Notes: a model not told the origin generated them from the letters alone. Shown: positions 29,602 to 39,463, counted from the first letter of the stretch. The stretch: DNA of 48,044 nucleotides from Desulfobacterales bacterium (GCA_018399715.1 JAGYNR010000005.1:1-48044); one strand, 5' to 3'. A program made the numbers and translations.

Positions 29602-31306
29602 AAAAATCCGGGTGGCCCGGGGAAAAAGTCCTTCCGATCTCTTATTGACCAACGCTCGTATTGTAAATGTATTCACCGGTGAAATCGAGGACGGCAATAT
29701 TGCTGTGAGCGATGGAATGATTGTCGGGACAAAGCCCTGTCCTGCGGTTGAGACAATCGATTTAAAGGGGCGCTATGTATCTCCGGGATTGATCGATGCG
29801 CATGTCCACATTGAAAGTTCCATGGCAGATATAACCGGATTTGCACGGGCAGTTGTTCCCCATGGAACCACTACTGTTGTTGCGGATCCTCACGAGATTG
29901 CAAATGTACTCGGTATCAAGGGGATCGAGTATATGCTTCAAACATCCAAAAACCAGCCCATGACCATTTATTTGGGTCTTCCGTCATGTGTTCCGGCAAC
30001 AGATCTGGAAACTTCGGGAGCCAGGCTGTCGGCAGAAGATCTGGCGCCGTTTATGAACCTGAAAAATGTTGCGGTACTGGGCGAAATGATGAATTTTCCG
30101 GGAGTGATCCACGGTGATCCGGTGGTGTTGTCTAAAATGGAAATGGCCCGAAAGGCCGGAAAACGAATTGACGGCCATTCTCCCGGTCTTACCGGCCATG
30201 ATCTCAATGCCTATCTGGTTGCCGGGGCTGCAAGTGATCATGAATGTACCACCGAAAAAGAGGCATGGGAGAAACTGTCTGCCGGAATGTTTATCATGAT
30301 TCGTGAGGGAACCGGCGCCAGAAACCTTCATGATCTTCTCCCCGTGTTAAATCTCCGGACTGCCTCCCGTATTATGTGGTGCACTGATGATCGTCATCCA
30401 CGTGAACTTGTCCATGAAGGCTCTATTGATAGTATGGTCAGAGAGGCTGTTCGCTGCGGTGTCGATCCGGTAACCGCTATCCGAACCGGAACCCTTTCTC
30501 CGGCTGATTATTTTGGATTTCATCATTTGGGGGCCATTGCACCGGGCAGGTTGGCCAATTTGGTGGTTTTTTCGGATCTGCAACATTTTTGTGCGGAAAT
30601 GGTATATCATCAAGGAAAATTGGTGGCAAAAGATGGTGAAATGCTGCCGGAAATACCAAAACCAGCCGCAATTGCAGTGGAAAATTCCATGAATGTCGAT
30701 ATTTTTGCCCTTGATTTCAAAATCCCGTGTAAGGGAAAAAGGGCGCGGGTAATAGAAATTGTTCCCGGTCAAATTGTGACCCGGCAGGTTGTTAAAGAAA
30801 TCTCCTGTAAAGATGGATCGGTTTTGGCTGATACTGATGAAGATATTTTAAAAATGGCTGTGGTGGAACGTCATACGGGTTCCGGAAATATAGGAAAAGG
30901 GTTGGTAAGTGGATTTGGCTTGAAAACGGGTGCATTGGCATCGAGTGTTGCTCACGACTCTCACAATATTATCGTGGTCGGTACACAGGATAGCGATATG
31001 AAATCAGCTGTGGAGCAGGTAATTAAAATGGGTGGTGGATTAGCTGTCGTTGATGGTGACCAAATTGTCGAAACGCTTCCGTTACCGGTTGCCGGATTGA
31101 TGAGCAGTAAACCGGTGAAAACCATTCAAAAACAAATGGATAAACTCCTCAACATCAGCCACAATATCGGATGCCGACTTGATGACCCCTTTATGATACT
31201 TTCGTTTCTGGCACTTCCGGTAATACCCGAATTGAAACTGACGGATAAGGGCTTAGTAGATGTGACAGCGTTTAAACTGGTATCATTGTTTTCGTTCAGG
31301 CACTAA
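29588..31306 (+). CDS. ade: Adenine deaminase (C-terminal residues and stop supplied by a repeat remnant)
   Basis: GLIDAHVHIESSMADITGFARAVVPHGTTTVVADPHEIANVLG, CTDDRHPRELVHEGSIDSMVR; last residues FSFRH* are encoded by the MITE terminus. Confidence 0.92.
   Translation: MTLTEKIRVARGKSPSDLLLTNARIVNVFTGEIEDGNIAVSDGMIVGTKPCPAVETIDLKGRYVSPGLIDAHVHIESSMADITGFARAVVPHGTTTVVADPHEIANVLGIKGIEYMLQTSKNQPMTIYLGLPSCVPATDLETSGARLSAEDLAPFMNLKNVAVLGEMMNFPGVIHGDPVVLSKMEMARKAGKRIDGHSPGLTGHDLNAYLVAGAASDHECTTEKEAWEKLSAGMFIMIREGTGARNLHDLLPVLNLRTASRIMWCTDDRHPRELVHEGSIDSMVREAVRCGVDPVTAIRTGTLSPADYFGFHHLGAIAPGRLANLVVFSDLQHFCAEMVYHQGKLVAKDGEMLPEIPKPAAIAVENSMNVDIFALDFKIPCKGKRARVIEIVPGQIVTRQVVKEISCKDGSVLADTDEDILKMAVVERHTGSGNIGKGLVSGFGLKTGALASSVAHDSHNIIVVGTQDSDMKSAVEQVIKMGGGLAVVDGDQIVETLPLPVAGLMSSKPVKTIQKQMDKLLNISHNIGCRLDDPFMILSFLALPVIPELKLTDKGLVDVTAFKLVSLFSFRH
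31287..31303 (+). repeat. One-ended MITE-like remnant D
   Basis: TGTTTTCGTTCAGGCAC(T), identical to the right end of copy B. Confidence 0.7.
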
Positions 31307-31320
31307 ATAGGGTTTTTATG

Positions 31321-31389
31321 TCAGGAGGTGAAGGGGGTTCAGAAGAATAATTTTACTTGTCAATTATGTCTCCTGAACCCTTCTCCTGA
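31321..31389. terminator. Imperfect inverted repeat downstream of adenine deaminase (possible terminator/hairpin)
   Basis: TCAGGAGgtgAAGGGGGTTCAGaaga ... tctCCTGAACCCTTCTCCTGA. Confidence 0.4.
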
Positions 31390-31627
31390 TACATCATAGA
31401 ATCTTTTACGTTTGGCTGAACCGACTATTATATTTTGCCGTGAAATCGTAACTTCTACCTCTAACTATGGCAAAACATCAACAATATTGTTTCGAAAATT
31501 TCTTTAAAGAGGTAGCAGATATTGCTGCCGACAAAGCTTAACCTTGTAGGCTTTCTGATAAAGCGGGAAGATACAAATATACATCCAACCCGCCATGTCC
31601 CTTAACGTTTTTCCAAGAATATACAAT

Positions 31628-31897
31628 CTACTTGACTGCTTCTTTCAAAGCCTTACCCGCCACGAATTTAGGAACTTTTTTTGCTTTAATTTGCATTTTT
31701 TCACCGGTTTGAGGATTTCGTCCTTCCCTGGCAGCACGTTCCTGCACTTTAAATGTTCCGAATCCCACCAAGGTAACCGAGTCGCCTTTTTTTAATGCAT
31801 CCGTAACAGATGAAATCACAGTATCAACTGCTTTTTGCGCATCTTTCTTACTGTCCAAAACCTCTGCTACTTCATTAATCAGATCTCCCTTGTTCAT
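31628..31897 (-). CDS. hup: HU-family DNA-binding protein (start refined to [10 protein letters not shown])
   Basis: [89 protein letters not shown]. Confidence 0.95.
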   Translation of the reverse strand: MNKGDLINEVAEVLDSKKDAQKAVDTVISSVTDALKKGDSVTLVGFGTFKVQERAAREGRNPQTGEKMQIKAKKVPKFVAGKALKEAVK

Positions 31898-32259
31898 AAA
31901 AATCATTCCTTTCTTCTTTTTGTGCATCGTTAAAAGATGCAGCGTCTTTTTTACACCCAAACACAGTTCGTTCAGGCATCCCACCATTTTTCTCCTTAAT
32001 TGGTTCCTCCCATAAAGCTGCTTTTCAACGCATTCTTGAAAACATATCACATATAACCGCAATAAAGGCGCATCGTCAAATATTTTTTTTAGAAAATAGC
32101 AATATTATGGGAATAAATTCGAAAATTATTTTTTACCGTGATATGGATAATACCTGTATCGAAACAAAAAAGTGCAAAAGTACCTGCAATGACAGCTATT
32201 ATGATAAGAAATCCAAAAGTGAATCGTTTTGAAAAGATCGATTCAGAAAAACGAAGATC

Positions 32260-33303
32260 ATGAAAATTATAAAAACAGGACAAACCCAATGCTTTGATCA
32301 GAAAGGCCGGATTATTCCATGTCCCGGTACGGGGCAGGACGGTGAATTTCAAAAAGGGATATGTCTTCGGGATTCCAGATTTAATATTTGGGATACCATC
32401 GTTTCTGACCAGCTAACCGGGCTTTTATGGACGAAACAAGGCAGTCTGAGTGAGTTTCCGCTTTCCTGGTCAGAAGTACTTGATTTTGTTAAGAAGATGA
32501 ACACTGCCGGAACCTACGGTTATTCCGACTGGCGACTTCCCAATCGGCGTGAGTTATTCAGCCTGATCAATCATTCCAATATTAATCCGTCGCTTGCCCA
32601 AAATACATTTTTGAATGCTTTTTCAGGTTATTACTGGACTTCTACAACCTGTTGCCGGCTCCCCTCACAGGCATGGTATATTCATCTGGGCGGCGCGCGG
32701 GTTTTTAAAGGAATGAAACACGGCTCTTACATGGTGTGGCCGGTAAGATCAGGAAAAGCGTCGTTAACGGGAGTTTTTCAGACAGGACAAACATTGTGTT
32801 ACGATGATGTTGGAAATATTAGTGACTGTCATTTATCCGGTCAGGATGGAGCCTTGCTGTCCGGAATCCAATGGCCCCGACCCCGGTTTGAATCCATAGG
32901 GGAAACTGTTTTGGATCAGATGACGGGGCTTATCTGGGCATGCAATGCCAATTTACCGGAAAAGCCTTTGAACTGGATGGAGGCACTAAATGCCGTGAAG
33001 GTAATCAATTCAAAACGATACGGCGGTTTTCAGGACTGGCGGCTTCCCAACATCCGTGAACTGGAAAGCCTGACATGCATGGGAACGCATTCCCCGGCGT
33101 TACCTCGGGAACATCCGTTTCAACAGGTCAAACAATTTTACTGGTCGTCAACCACCAGCCAGTATGAAACTACGTATGCATGGGTGCTATATCTCCAGGA
33201 CGGAAATCTTGGCGTAGGATTTAAACAAAAACCGGAATTTTTTGTCTGGCCGGTAAAAGATGCAACCAGCAATCTGCAGCCCCGAAAGCAGAAAATTTTT
33301 TGA
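32260..33303 (+). CDS. DUF1566 (Lcl C-terminal-like) protein with two tandem repeats
   Basis: TGLLWTKQGSL...YGYSDWRLPNRRELFSLI...YYWTSTT and TGLIWACNANL...YGGFQDWRLPNIRELESL...FYWSSTT. Confidence 0.85.
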   Translation: MKIIKTGQTQCFDQKGRIIPCPGTGQDGEFQKGICLRDSRFNIWDTIVSDQLTGLLWTKQGSLSEFPLSWSEVLDFVKKMNTAGTYGYSDWRLPNRRELFSLINHSNINPSLAQNTFLNAFSGYYWTSTTCCRLPSQAWYIHLGGARVFKGMKHGSYMVWPVRSGKASLTGVFQTGQTLCYDDVGNISDCHLSGQDGALLSGIQWPRPRFESIGETVLDQMTGLIWACNANLPEKPLNWMEALNAVKVINSKRYGGFQDWRLPNIRELESLTCMGTHSPALPREHPFQQVKQFYWSSTTSQYETTYAWVLYLQDGNLGVGFKQKPEFFVWPVKDATSNLQPRKQKIF

Positions 33304-33393
33304 GAGGTTAAAAGCCGTATAAAAGGAAATGTGCTTTCAAACCTGATATTTTTATGTTAAATATTTTTGTTCATGTAAAGGTTTCTTTTAGAA

Positions 33394-33426
33394 ATTGGCG
33401 AAAAAGACAGTTTTCATTCAGGCACT
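33394..33426 (+). repeat. One-ended MITE-like remnant E
   Basis: ATTGGCGAAAAAGACAGTTTTCATTCAGGCACT, one mismatch to the copy B right end. Confidence 0.8.
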
Positions 33427-33485
33427 TGATAAGTATATAAAATGGCTGATCATCCGAGTTTATAAACGATAAACAAGGGGAGGGA

Positions 33486-34382
33486 TTGAAGATGACAGGT
33501 GCGGCAAAGAGGCTGCCGGGTCCGGAGATTCGGTTCGACATCGAAACTCAGGCGAATGCAAACAGTTTTATGTGTGTGAATTGCAGTTCGTGTGATGTGG
33601 TATGTCCGGTAAATGTTGGCTCAAATCGGCTTTGGCCGCAGAAGATAGTTCGTTTGGCCAATCTTGGATTAATAGATGAGCTGATAACGGCTCGTGAAAT
33701 ATGGTACTGCCTGAGATGCCGCAAGTGCGAAACAGTTTGCCCTAGGCAGGTTAAACATGGAAATATTATATCATTTGCAAGAGCTGAAATATTTCGTCGA
33801 CATCTTATATCCGTGTCAGCCATTGAACAATTACGCAAGATCTTTTATGAATTTCAGTATGTCAGGTGGCATTTGGCGGATAGCTGTATTCAGAGAAAAA
33901 AAGTTGAAGCAACTCATCAGCAGTGGGCATATTGGGCGGATTTGCCAGCCCGATCCATAGCCGACGAAATAAAACACCGGCCGATGCCGAAGGGAACCGG
34001 TGTATTCCGAAATTTTTTCGCTCCTGCCAACCTGTCAACCTGCCAGACATGCAGTGAATGCACCAATGCCTGTCCCATATTTGTAGATCGGGCGGTATTT
34101 GATCCCCAGTTAATCATCCGGATGATTAATTTAGGCTTTATTGATGCCGCTCTTCGTTCTCCCAGCATATGGCTTTGTATCGGCTGCCAGCAGTGTGCAG
34201 ATGCTTGCAATCAATTGGTAAAACCATATTTGGCTATTGAGTGGCTGAAGCAAATGGCTGAAAATAAAGGGGTTGTCCCTTTCGGATTTGCCCATCGGTT
34301 CGAAATTGCCGAAAAAAGTTTCTATAACCTCTATCTGGATAAGATCGATGATATTTTAGGGAATTCATTCAATATCCAGTGA
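33486..34382 (+). CDS. Tandem HdrC-like 4Fe-4S protein
   Basis: CVNCSSCDVVCPVN...CLRCRKCETVCPRQV and CQTCSECTNACPIFVD...CIGCQQCADACNQLV: two HdrC-like dicluster units in one chain. Confidence 0.85.
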   Translation: MKMTGAAKRLPGPEIRFDIETQANANSFMCVNCSSCDVVCPVNVGSNRLWPQKIVRLANLGLIDELITAREIWYCLRCRKCETVCPRQVKHGNIISFARAEIFRRHLISVSAIEQLRKIFYEFQYVRWHLADSCIQRKKVEATHQQWAYWADLPARSIADEIKHRPMPKGTGVFRNFFAPANLSTCQTCSECTNACPIFVDRAVFDPQLIIRMINLGFIDAALRSPSIWLCIGCQQCADACNQLVKPYLAIEWLKQMAENKGVVPFGFAHRFEIAEKSFYNLYLDKIDDILGNSFNIQ

Positions 34383-34416
34383 TTTAACAAAATAGATATA
34401 AAATCCCACCCGTTGG

Positions 34417-34944
34417 TTATCCATATGACCTTTTGCCGGGGATTACGCCTCTGACGCCGCCTTTGGGATATTTGGTATCATTATCCCGTCTGGGTATCAA
34501 GTGAATATGGGCATGAAAAATGCTCTGCCCGGCTGAAAAACCGCAATTTATTCCAATATTGAAACCAGTTATTGAGGGATCATCATTTACGTATTTTTTT
34601 CGCAATATATGAATCATTTTGTGAATTTCATGGAGCTCAGTTTTTGTCAGATCAAAATAGTCCTTGGCGTGGCGTTTTGGAATGATCAGCAAGTGACCGG
34701 GGGTGACCGGATAACCATCCGGAATGGCCACAATTGAATCCATCTCTGCGATAATAGGTTTTTTCAGGTTTTTGTAGCAAAAAATGCAATCCGGATCATA
34801 CTCACATGAAGCCTTTGTTTCGGAAAATAAAGATCCGTGGCATTTTTTTTCTTTTTTCATCAATTCACACCTTTCTTTAAACATTAAAAAGGATAGTGAG
34901 AAAAAAAAACAAATAAAACAGTAGGACTGATAAATTCTTTTCAA
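34417..34944 (-). CDS. HIT family protein (true start probably about 34860-34885)
   Basis: CIFCYKNLKKPIIAEMDSIVAIPDGYPVTPGHLLIIPKRHAKDYFDL...GQSIFHAHIHLIPRRDND. Confidence 0.92.
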   Translation of the reverse strand: MKRIYQSYCFICFFFSLSFLMFKERCELMKKEKKCHGSLFSETKASCEYDPDCIFCYKNLKKPIIAEMDSIVAIPDGYPVTPGHLLIIPKRHAKDYFDLTKTELHEIHKMIHILRKKYVNDDPSITGFNIGINCGFSAGQSIFHAHIHLIPRRDNDTKYPKGGVRGVIPGKRSYG

Positions 34945-34945
34945 C

Positions 34946-36832
34946 TCAGTTCCGGGCCGACACCGCCAAGCTCAGGTAGGTTTCCCTTTCATCAAACATC
35001 AGCCGTTTTTGAGTCATCATCCGAAGAAACGGCAGCAGCTTGTCTTCTGAAAGTGAAGGGAATTTTGCCAGTATCTGTTGGATAGTTCTGCGGTGGTCAC
35101 AATACAAATAAATTTGACGTGAAATTCCGGTTAATCGATGATTGACAGGTTTGTCATCGGGTTTTCGTTCCTTTATAATGATAAAATCTTTGCCGTCCAG
35201 ATAGCTTAAGATAGGACCTGAACCAGGATGGCTGTGAAGCTGTTCGTAATACGTTTTCCAGTCGGAAACAGCATCTTTGACTGGTTGCCACAGCCTTTTC
35301 TGATCAGTCTTGTCTCCCCGGTAATCCTGCATAATGAAATGAACGTGCCGGTATATTTTTTCAGGAAACAAAATCCGGTAGCCTGGATGATTAAAAACCG
35401 ATGTAATGCCGAACTGTTGAGGATGTTTCCAGACAGGACTTTCCATACCCAGCCAGAAGCGGACTATCCGTAAAGGTTGAAAAATTCTGGCGAATTTTAG
35501 TGCCCGAAGTGTTTCGTTTACATCCTGAACATCGCTGCCGGGAAAAGATAGAATCAGATTTGAAATATTACGGATACCCAAAGCTTCGCAATTTTTCATG
35601 ATTTCCATATTTTCAATGGAAGTCGTTCCTTTATTCAGCTTTTTTAAAAGGCTTGTACAAAGAGCTTCGATACCTATCTGCACCTCATTCATACCGGCTT
35701 TGGCAAGTTTTTCGAGGGTCTGTCTGTTCGTAGATGCCCTGATTTCGGAAAAAAAACAAAAATCTTTATTGAGGTCAGAAAGCGCCTCAAAGATTTGCCG
35801 GCTGCCTTTGGGAGGGAGGGCATTGTCCATAAACGCTATCGATAACAACTGATAGCGGGAAGTTATCTGATCGATTTCCGAGACTACCTGTTCTTTGCTC
35901 TTGGTCCTGTAGCCTTGCCACTGAAGATTCAGATTGCAAAAAGCGCAGCCCGTTTCTTTTCCATGGTGATGCAATTTTCTCCACCAGCAGCCCCGGGATA
36001 TTTCAGCCGGCAGGGTTGGAAAGAATGTTTTTTCAGGAGCAAATGTTTTTAAAAGATTAAAATACTCCTGATAATCCGGAGGCGGAAGTTTCTCCAGATT
36101 GGGTAACTGGCAAAAGATTTCACCGGATTGCCTTGGGATCTGACGACTGAATACGCCGGGGGTTCTCGGAAAGTCATTTAATGTGCCCGATATGTTCAGA
36201 TGTTCGATCAATCTCACCATTGGCTGCTCTCCCTCTCCGACAACGATTATATCGATTTGAGGAAAGGCTGTTAAAATGTCTGTGGCCGACTGGCCGCTGG
36301 TAATGGATCCGCCAAGAATAACCGGAAGGTCAGGTGCTTTAGTTTTGATTTCTTTTATAAAATAAAGAGATGATGTCAACTGGCAAAGGCATGCGGAAAT
36401 TCCCACCAGGTCGAAAGCTTTCCAGTTAATTTCACGGATAAAAGTATCCGTGGTTTTTTTTACCTGATTGATCAGATCCGTAAAGTTCAGGTTAGACAGG
36501 TTTTTGTTGTTTCGGGACTTTTTGGCAAAAAACCGTTCAATTTTTTCAAATCGTTCAGGATACAATATCGCCGCGTAAATACTTTCCGACAGCCAGCTTC
36601 GCTCGGAAATTGACTGGTATATGCCGTATCCGATATCGGCCGCAACGTTGAGGAAGAAATGATATGCTCTGCAATCTGTTTCCGGAAGCTGGTTTTTTAT
36701 ATACGCCTTGAGGGCGCCAAGTTGTATGGATGGCCGGCTGAAAATAGGCCAGGGTGCAGAAATAAGCACGACCCGGTTTGAAAAAGCGTTCAGCTTCCCG
36801 GATTGTTTACAGGACAACTTTAACCCCGGCAT
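34946..36832 (-). CDS. B12-binding radical SAM protein, RiPP-maturation (rSAM_ocin_1-like) family
   Basis: SIQLGALKAYIKNQL...FDLVGISACLCQLTSSLYFIKEIK...VILGGSITSGQ...IIVVGEGE; EISRGCWWRKLHHHGKETGCAFCNLNLQWQGYRTKS. Start refined to MPGLKLSCK; the track's 37045 start would overlap nnr. Confidence 0.75.
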   Translation of the reverse strand: MPGLKLSCKQSGKLNAFSNRVVLISAPWPIFSRPSIQLGALKAYIKNQLPETDCRAYHFFLNVAADIGYGIYQSISERSWLSESIYAAILYPERFEKIERFFAKKSRNNKNLSNLNFTDLINQVKKTTDTFIREINWKAFDLVGISACLCQLTSSLYFIKEIKTKAPDLPVILGGSITSGQSATDILTAFPQIDIIVVGEGEQPMVRLIEHLNISGTLNDFPRTPGVFSRQIPRQSGEIFCQLPNLEKLPPPDYQEYFNLLKTFAPEKTFFPTLPAEISRGCWWRKLHHHGKETGCAFCNLNLQWQGYRTKSKEQVVSEIDQITSRYQLLSIAFMDNALPPKGSRQIFEALSDLNKDFCFFSEIRASTNRQTLEKLAKAGMNEVQIGIEALCTSLLKKLNKGTTSIENMEIMKNCEALGIRNISNLILSFPGSDVQDVNETLRALKFARIFQPLRIVRFWLGMESPVWKHPQQFGITSVFNHPGYRILFPEKIYRHVHFIMQDYRGDKTDQKRLWQPVKDAVSDWKTYYEQLHSHPGSGPILSYLDGKDFIIIKERKPDDKPVNHRLTGISRQIYLYCDHRRTIQQILAKFPSLSEDKLLPFLRMMTQKRLMFDERETYLSLAVSARN

Positions 36833-38378
36833 ATCGGTCTTGGAGTTTTTGTTCGATGCCATCCCGGTCAAAAGCGACAGCCAGTGGGAGATAGTCAAGG
36901 ATATTCTGCGCTGTGATACCATCCTCGCCCAATTCTTCTGCGGCCAGGTCTCCTGAAAAACCGTGAATAAAAACGCCCTTTCGAACCGCATCGTCCAGGT
37001 TGAGTCCCAGTGTGTACATAGCCGCGACAGTTCCGGTGAGAACATCTCCTGAACCGGCGGTACCCATTCCGGCGTTTCCGCTCATATTGATAAAAACCGT
37101 TTCATCGGGATATCCAATCAGGGAGTGAGCACCTTTGAGGACGATAACGGATCCCAGCTCTGATGCAGTTCTTTGAAGTATATCGATGGGGCTGTCTTGG
37201 ATCTGATCGACAGATAGCCGGGTAATTCTCGACATTTCTCCCAAATGGGGAGTAATAACAGTTTCCGCCTTGCGTCCTTTGATAATCTGAAGATTTTCAC
37301 AAAGAGCTGTAATACCATCACCGTCGAGTAATATCGGTTTTTCAATTGCTTCGGTTAACTCCCGGGTCAATTGCTGGGTCTCTTCGGACAAAGAAAGACC
37401 GGGGCCTATCACCACAAAATCAAGCTTGTTGGCTAGTGCCAATAGTTCGTCTTTGTTTTTCCGGGATATACTTCCATCAGCGGTCTCTTTCTGGGGAATA
37501 AAAACGATTTCACTTCCTTTGTTGGCAATAAACGGTGTTATGGATTCGGGGCAAGCCAGGCGACTATATCCACCCCCGGCTTTCAAAAAAGAAAGTGCAG
37601 CGAAATAAGGCGCTCCGTAATAACCAGCGGCGCCTGCGATAAAAAGAGCCTGGCCGAATGTACCTTTATGGCCGGCTAAGTCGCGGGCCGGAAGTGCAGG
37701 GGGGGCGTTGATAGTTACTTTAATGTCGTTATAAATTTCAGGGGGAAAAGAAATGTGAGTGACATAAAGTTCTCCGCAATAATCAAATCCTGGATAAAGA
37801 ATATTTCCCAGTTTTGGAAGACCGAAGGTTACTGTATAATCAGCACGGACAGCAGTGCCCATAACTTTTCCGTTATTTCCATTGATGCCGGAGGGAATGT
37901 CAACACTGATTACTGTTTTTCCACTCCGATTGATCAGTTCAATTACCTCCCGGTATCGGCCTGCCACATTTCTATCAAGGCCTGTACCCAATATGGCATC
38001 TACAATGATATCGCAGTGGGAGACACGGGAACTGATGGCCTCAATGGATTCTACTGTTTCCACTGTTATGGGAAGCCGTGAAAGGATCTCATAGTTGAGA
38101 CGAGCCGCTCCTTTGTATTTGTCCGGGTTTCCCATAAGAAATACGCTGACAACGCCTCCGTTGGAATAAAGCTTACGGGCAATAACAAACCCATCGCCGC
38201 CGTTGTTGCCCCCTCCGGAGAAAACCACAAATCGTCTGCCCCGGGTTCCAATTGCCTTGGAAGTCATCTGAAACGTCGCAAGACCTGCATTTTCCATAAG
38301 CAGTTCATCGACGATGTTAAATTTTTCAATGGCTGTCTTGTCCAGGGTTCTCATTTCAGAAACGTTGCTGATTTTCAT
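36807..38378 (-). CDS. nnr: Bifunctional NAD(P)H-hydrate epimerase/dehydratase
   Basis: VVFSGGGNNGGDGFVIARKLY, DAILGTGLDRNVAGRYREVIELIN, VITPHLGEMSRIT, NMSGNAGMGTAGSGDVLTGTVAA. Confidence 0.95.
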   Translation of the reverse strand: MKISNVSEMRTLDKTAIEKFNIVDELLMENAGLATFQMTSKAIGTRGRRFVVFSGGGNNGGDGFVIARKLYSNGGVVSVFLMGNPDKYKGAARLNYEILSRLPITVETVESIEAISSRVSHCDIIVDAILGTGLDRNVAGRYREVIELINRSGKTVISVDIPSGINGNNGKVMGTAVRADYTVTFGLPKLGNILYPGFDYCGELYVTHISFPPEIYNDIKVTINAPPALPARDLAGHKGTFGQALFIAGAAGYYGAPYFAALSFLKAGGGYSRLACPESITPFIANKGSEIVFIPQKETADGSISRKNKDELLALANKLDFVVIGPGLSLSEETQQLTRELTEAIEKPILLDGDGITALCENLQIIKGRKAETVITPHLGEMSRITRLSVDQIQDSPIDILQRTASELGSVIVLKGAHSLIGYPDETVFINMSGNAGMGTAGSGDVLTGTVAAMYTLGLNLDDAVRKGVFIHGFSGDLAAEELGEDGITAQNILDYLPLAVAFDRDGIEQKLQDRYAGVKVVL

Positions 38379-38617
38379 TTCATTTCCTTTTATATGAAAC
38401 TTGAAGTGTTTTATTTTTTGTTGAGCCGCTAAGGTATGGCTGTTAAATCTTTACCAGTTTGTCATCAGTTTAAATTTCATAAAATTTGAATATCAACCTC
38501 TGCTGACAAATGTCAACCAGCAATTCTAATTTTGAGAAAAACAATGACATCACCCTCAATCTTTCTTCAAACTGAATTTTTCTTTAATTTTAACCTGAAT
38601 CCTGATACAAAAACAGT

Positions 38618-39361
38618 ATGAAAAACTTTATACATGAAAACATGCCAGTACCATTCAGAGAAAAATATCATTCATGTCTTTCCTGCGGAATTCCCTTAAA
38701 TTCCCGGCGAAAGCGCTACTGCTCAACCAAATGCCGTCAGACACTGGCAACTTATCTGAACAGACGCACAGGACTTCTTGTGGCATTGAATACCTGGCAT
38801 GCTACTTTTTATTTCACCGATTATGTGATCGTTATGGATATTCTTCCCTACGGATCACAGAGTATTTATAGTTTTATTCTCCCAAGAACCCCGGGGCAAA
38901 AGCCGGTTGATGATTATTGTGAAATGTCAAAATGGCTGGGTACAGCCTGGTGGAATGAAAGGCATCGAACAAAGAAACGGTATAAAGCCTCTACTTATAT
39001 TCTGAATAAGGCCAAACGTACAGATGCGCCTTTAAATACAGTTATTCCGGAAAGATTATATGTTCCCGCCGTAAAAGAAACTGATTTGAAGGTGCTCTCG
39101 CTCTCCAAACCTGAACTGGTATCCGATTCCCTGTCTTTCAAAATAAAAAGAGCTTACCGGCAGCAGGCAAAAAAACATCATCCTGACCTGGGCGGTGATG
39201 CCAAACGATTTCGAAATCTTCAGCTTGCTTATGAAAAACTCATTCAATGGTCCAAAAACCCAACGTTTGTTTCTTTGAGCGGTTTTCCCGATAAGTGGCA
39301 TTATGATAGATATACAAATCGATGGACCCGGCCTAGGCCGATGAAATGCCTGTATTCATAA
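38618..39361 (+). CDS. Zinc-finger plus C-terminal J-domain protein of unknown function
   Basis: CLSCGIPLNSRRKRYCSTKC and SFKIKRAYRQQAKKHHPDLGGDAKRFRNLQLAYEKLIQW (HPD motif). Confidence 0.75.
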   Translation: MKNFIHENMPVPFREKYHSCLSCGIPLNSRRKRYCSTKCRQTLATYLNRRTGLLVALNTWHATFYFTDYVIVMDILPYGSQSIYSFILPRTPGQKPVDDYCEMSKWLGTAWWNERHRTKKRYKASTYILNKAKRTDAPLNTVIPERLYVPAVKETDLKVLSLSKPELVSDSLSFKIKRAYRQQAKKHHPDLGGDAKRFRNLQLAYEKLIQWSKNPTFVSLSGFPDKWHYDRYTNRWTRPRPMKCLYS

Positions 39362-39463
39362 AGAAAGGAAAATCGTTACGGTTGTTCAACAATGAAAACA
39401 AAAGAGAATTTTTCAGTTTTAGCTGCTTTCAAAAAGCTATAATATTAAATATAAGGAGAATCA

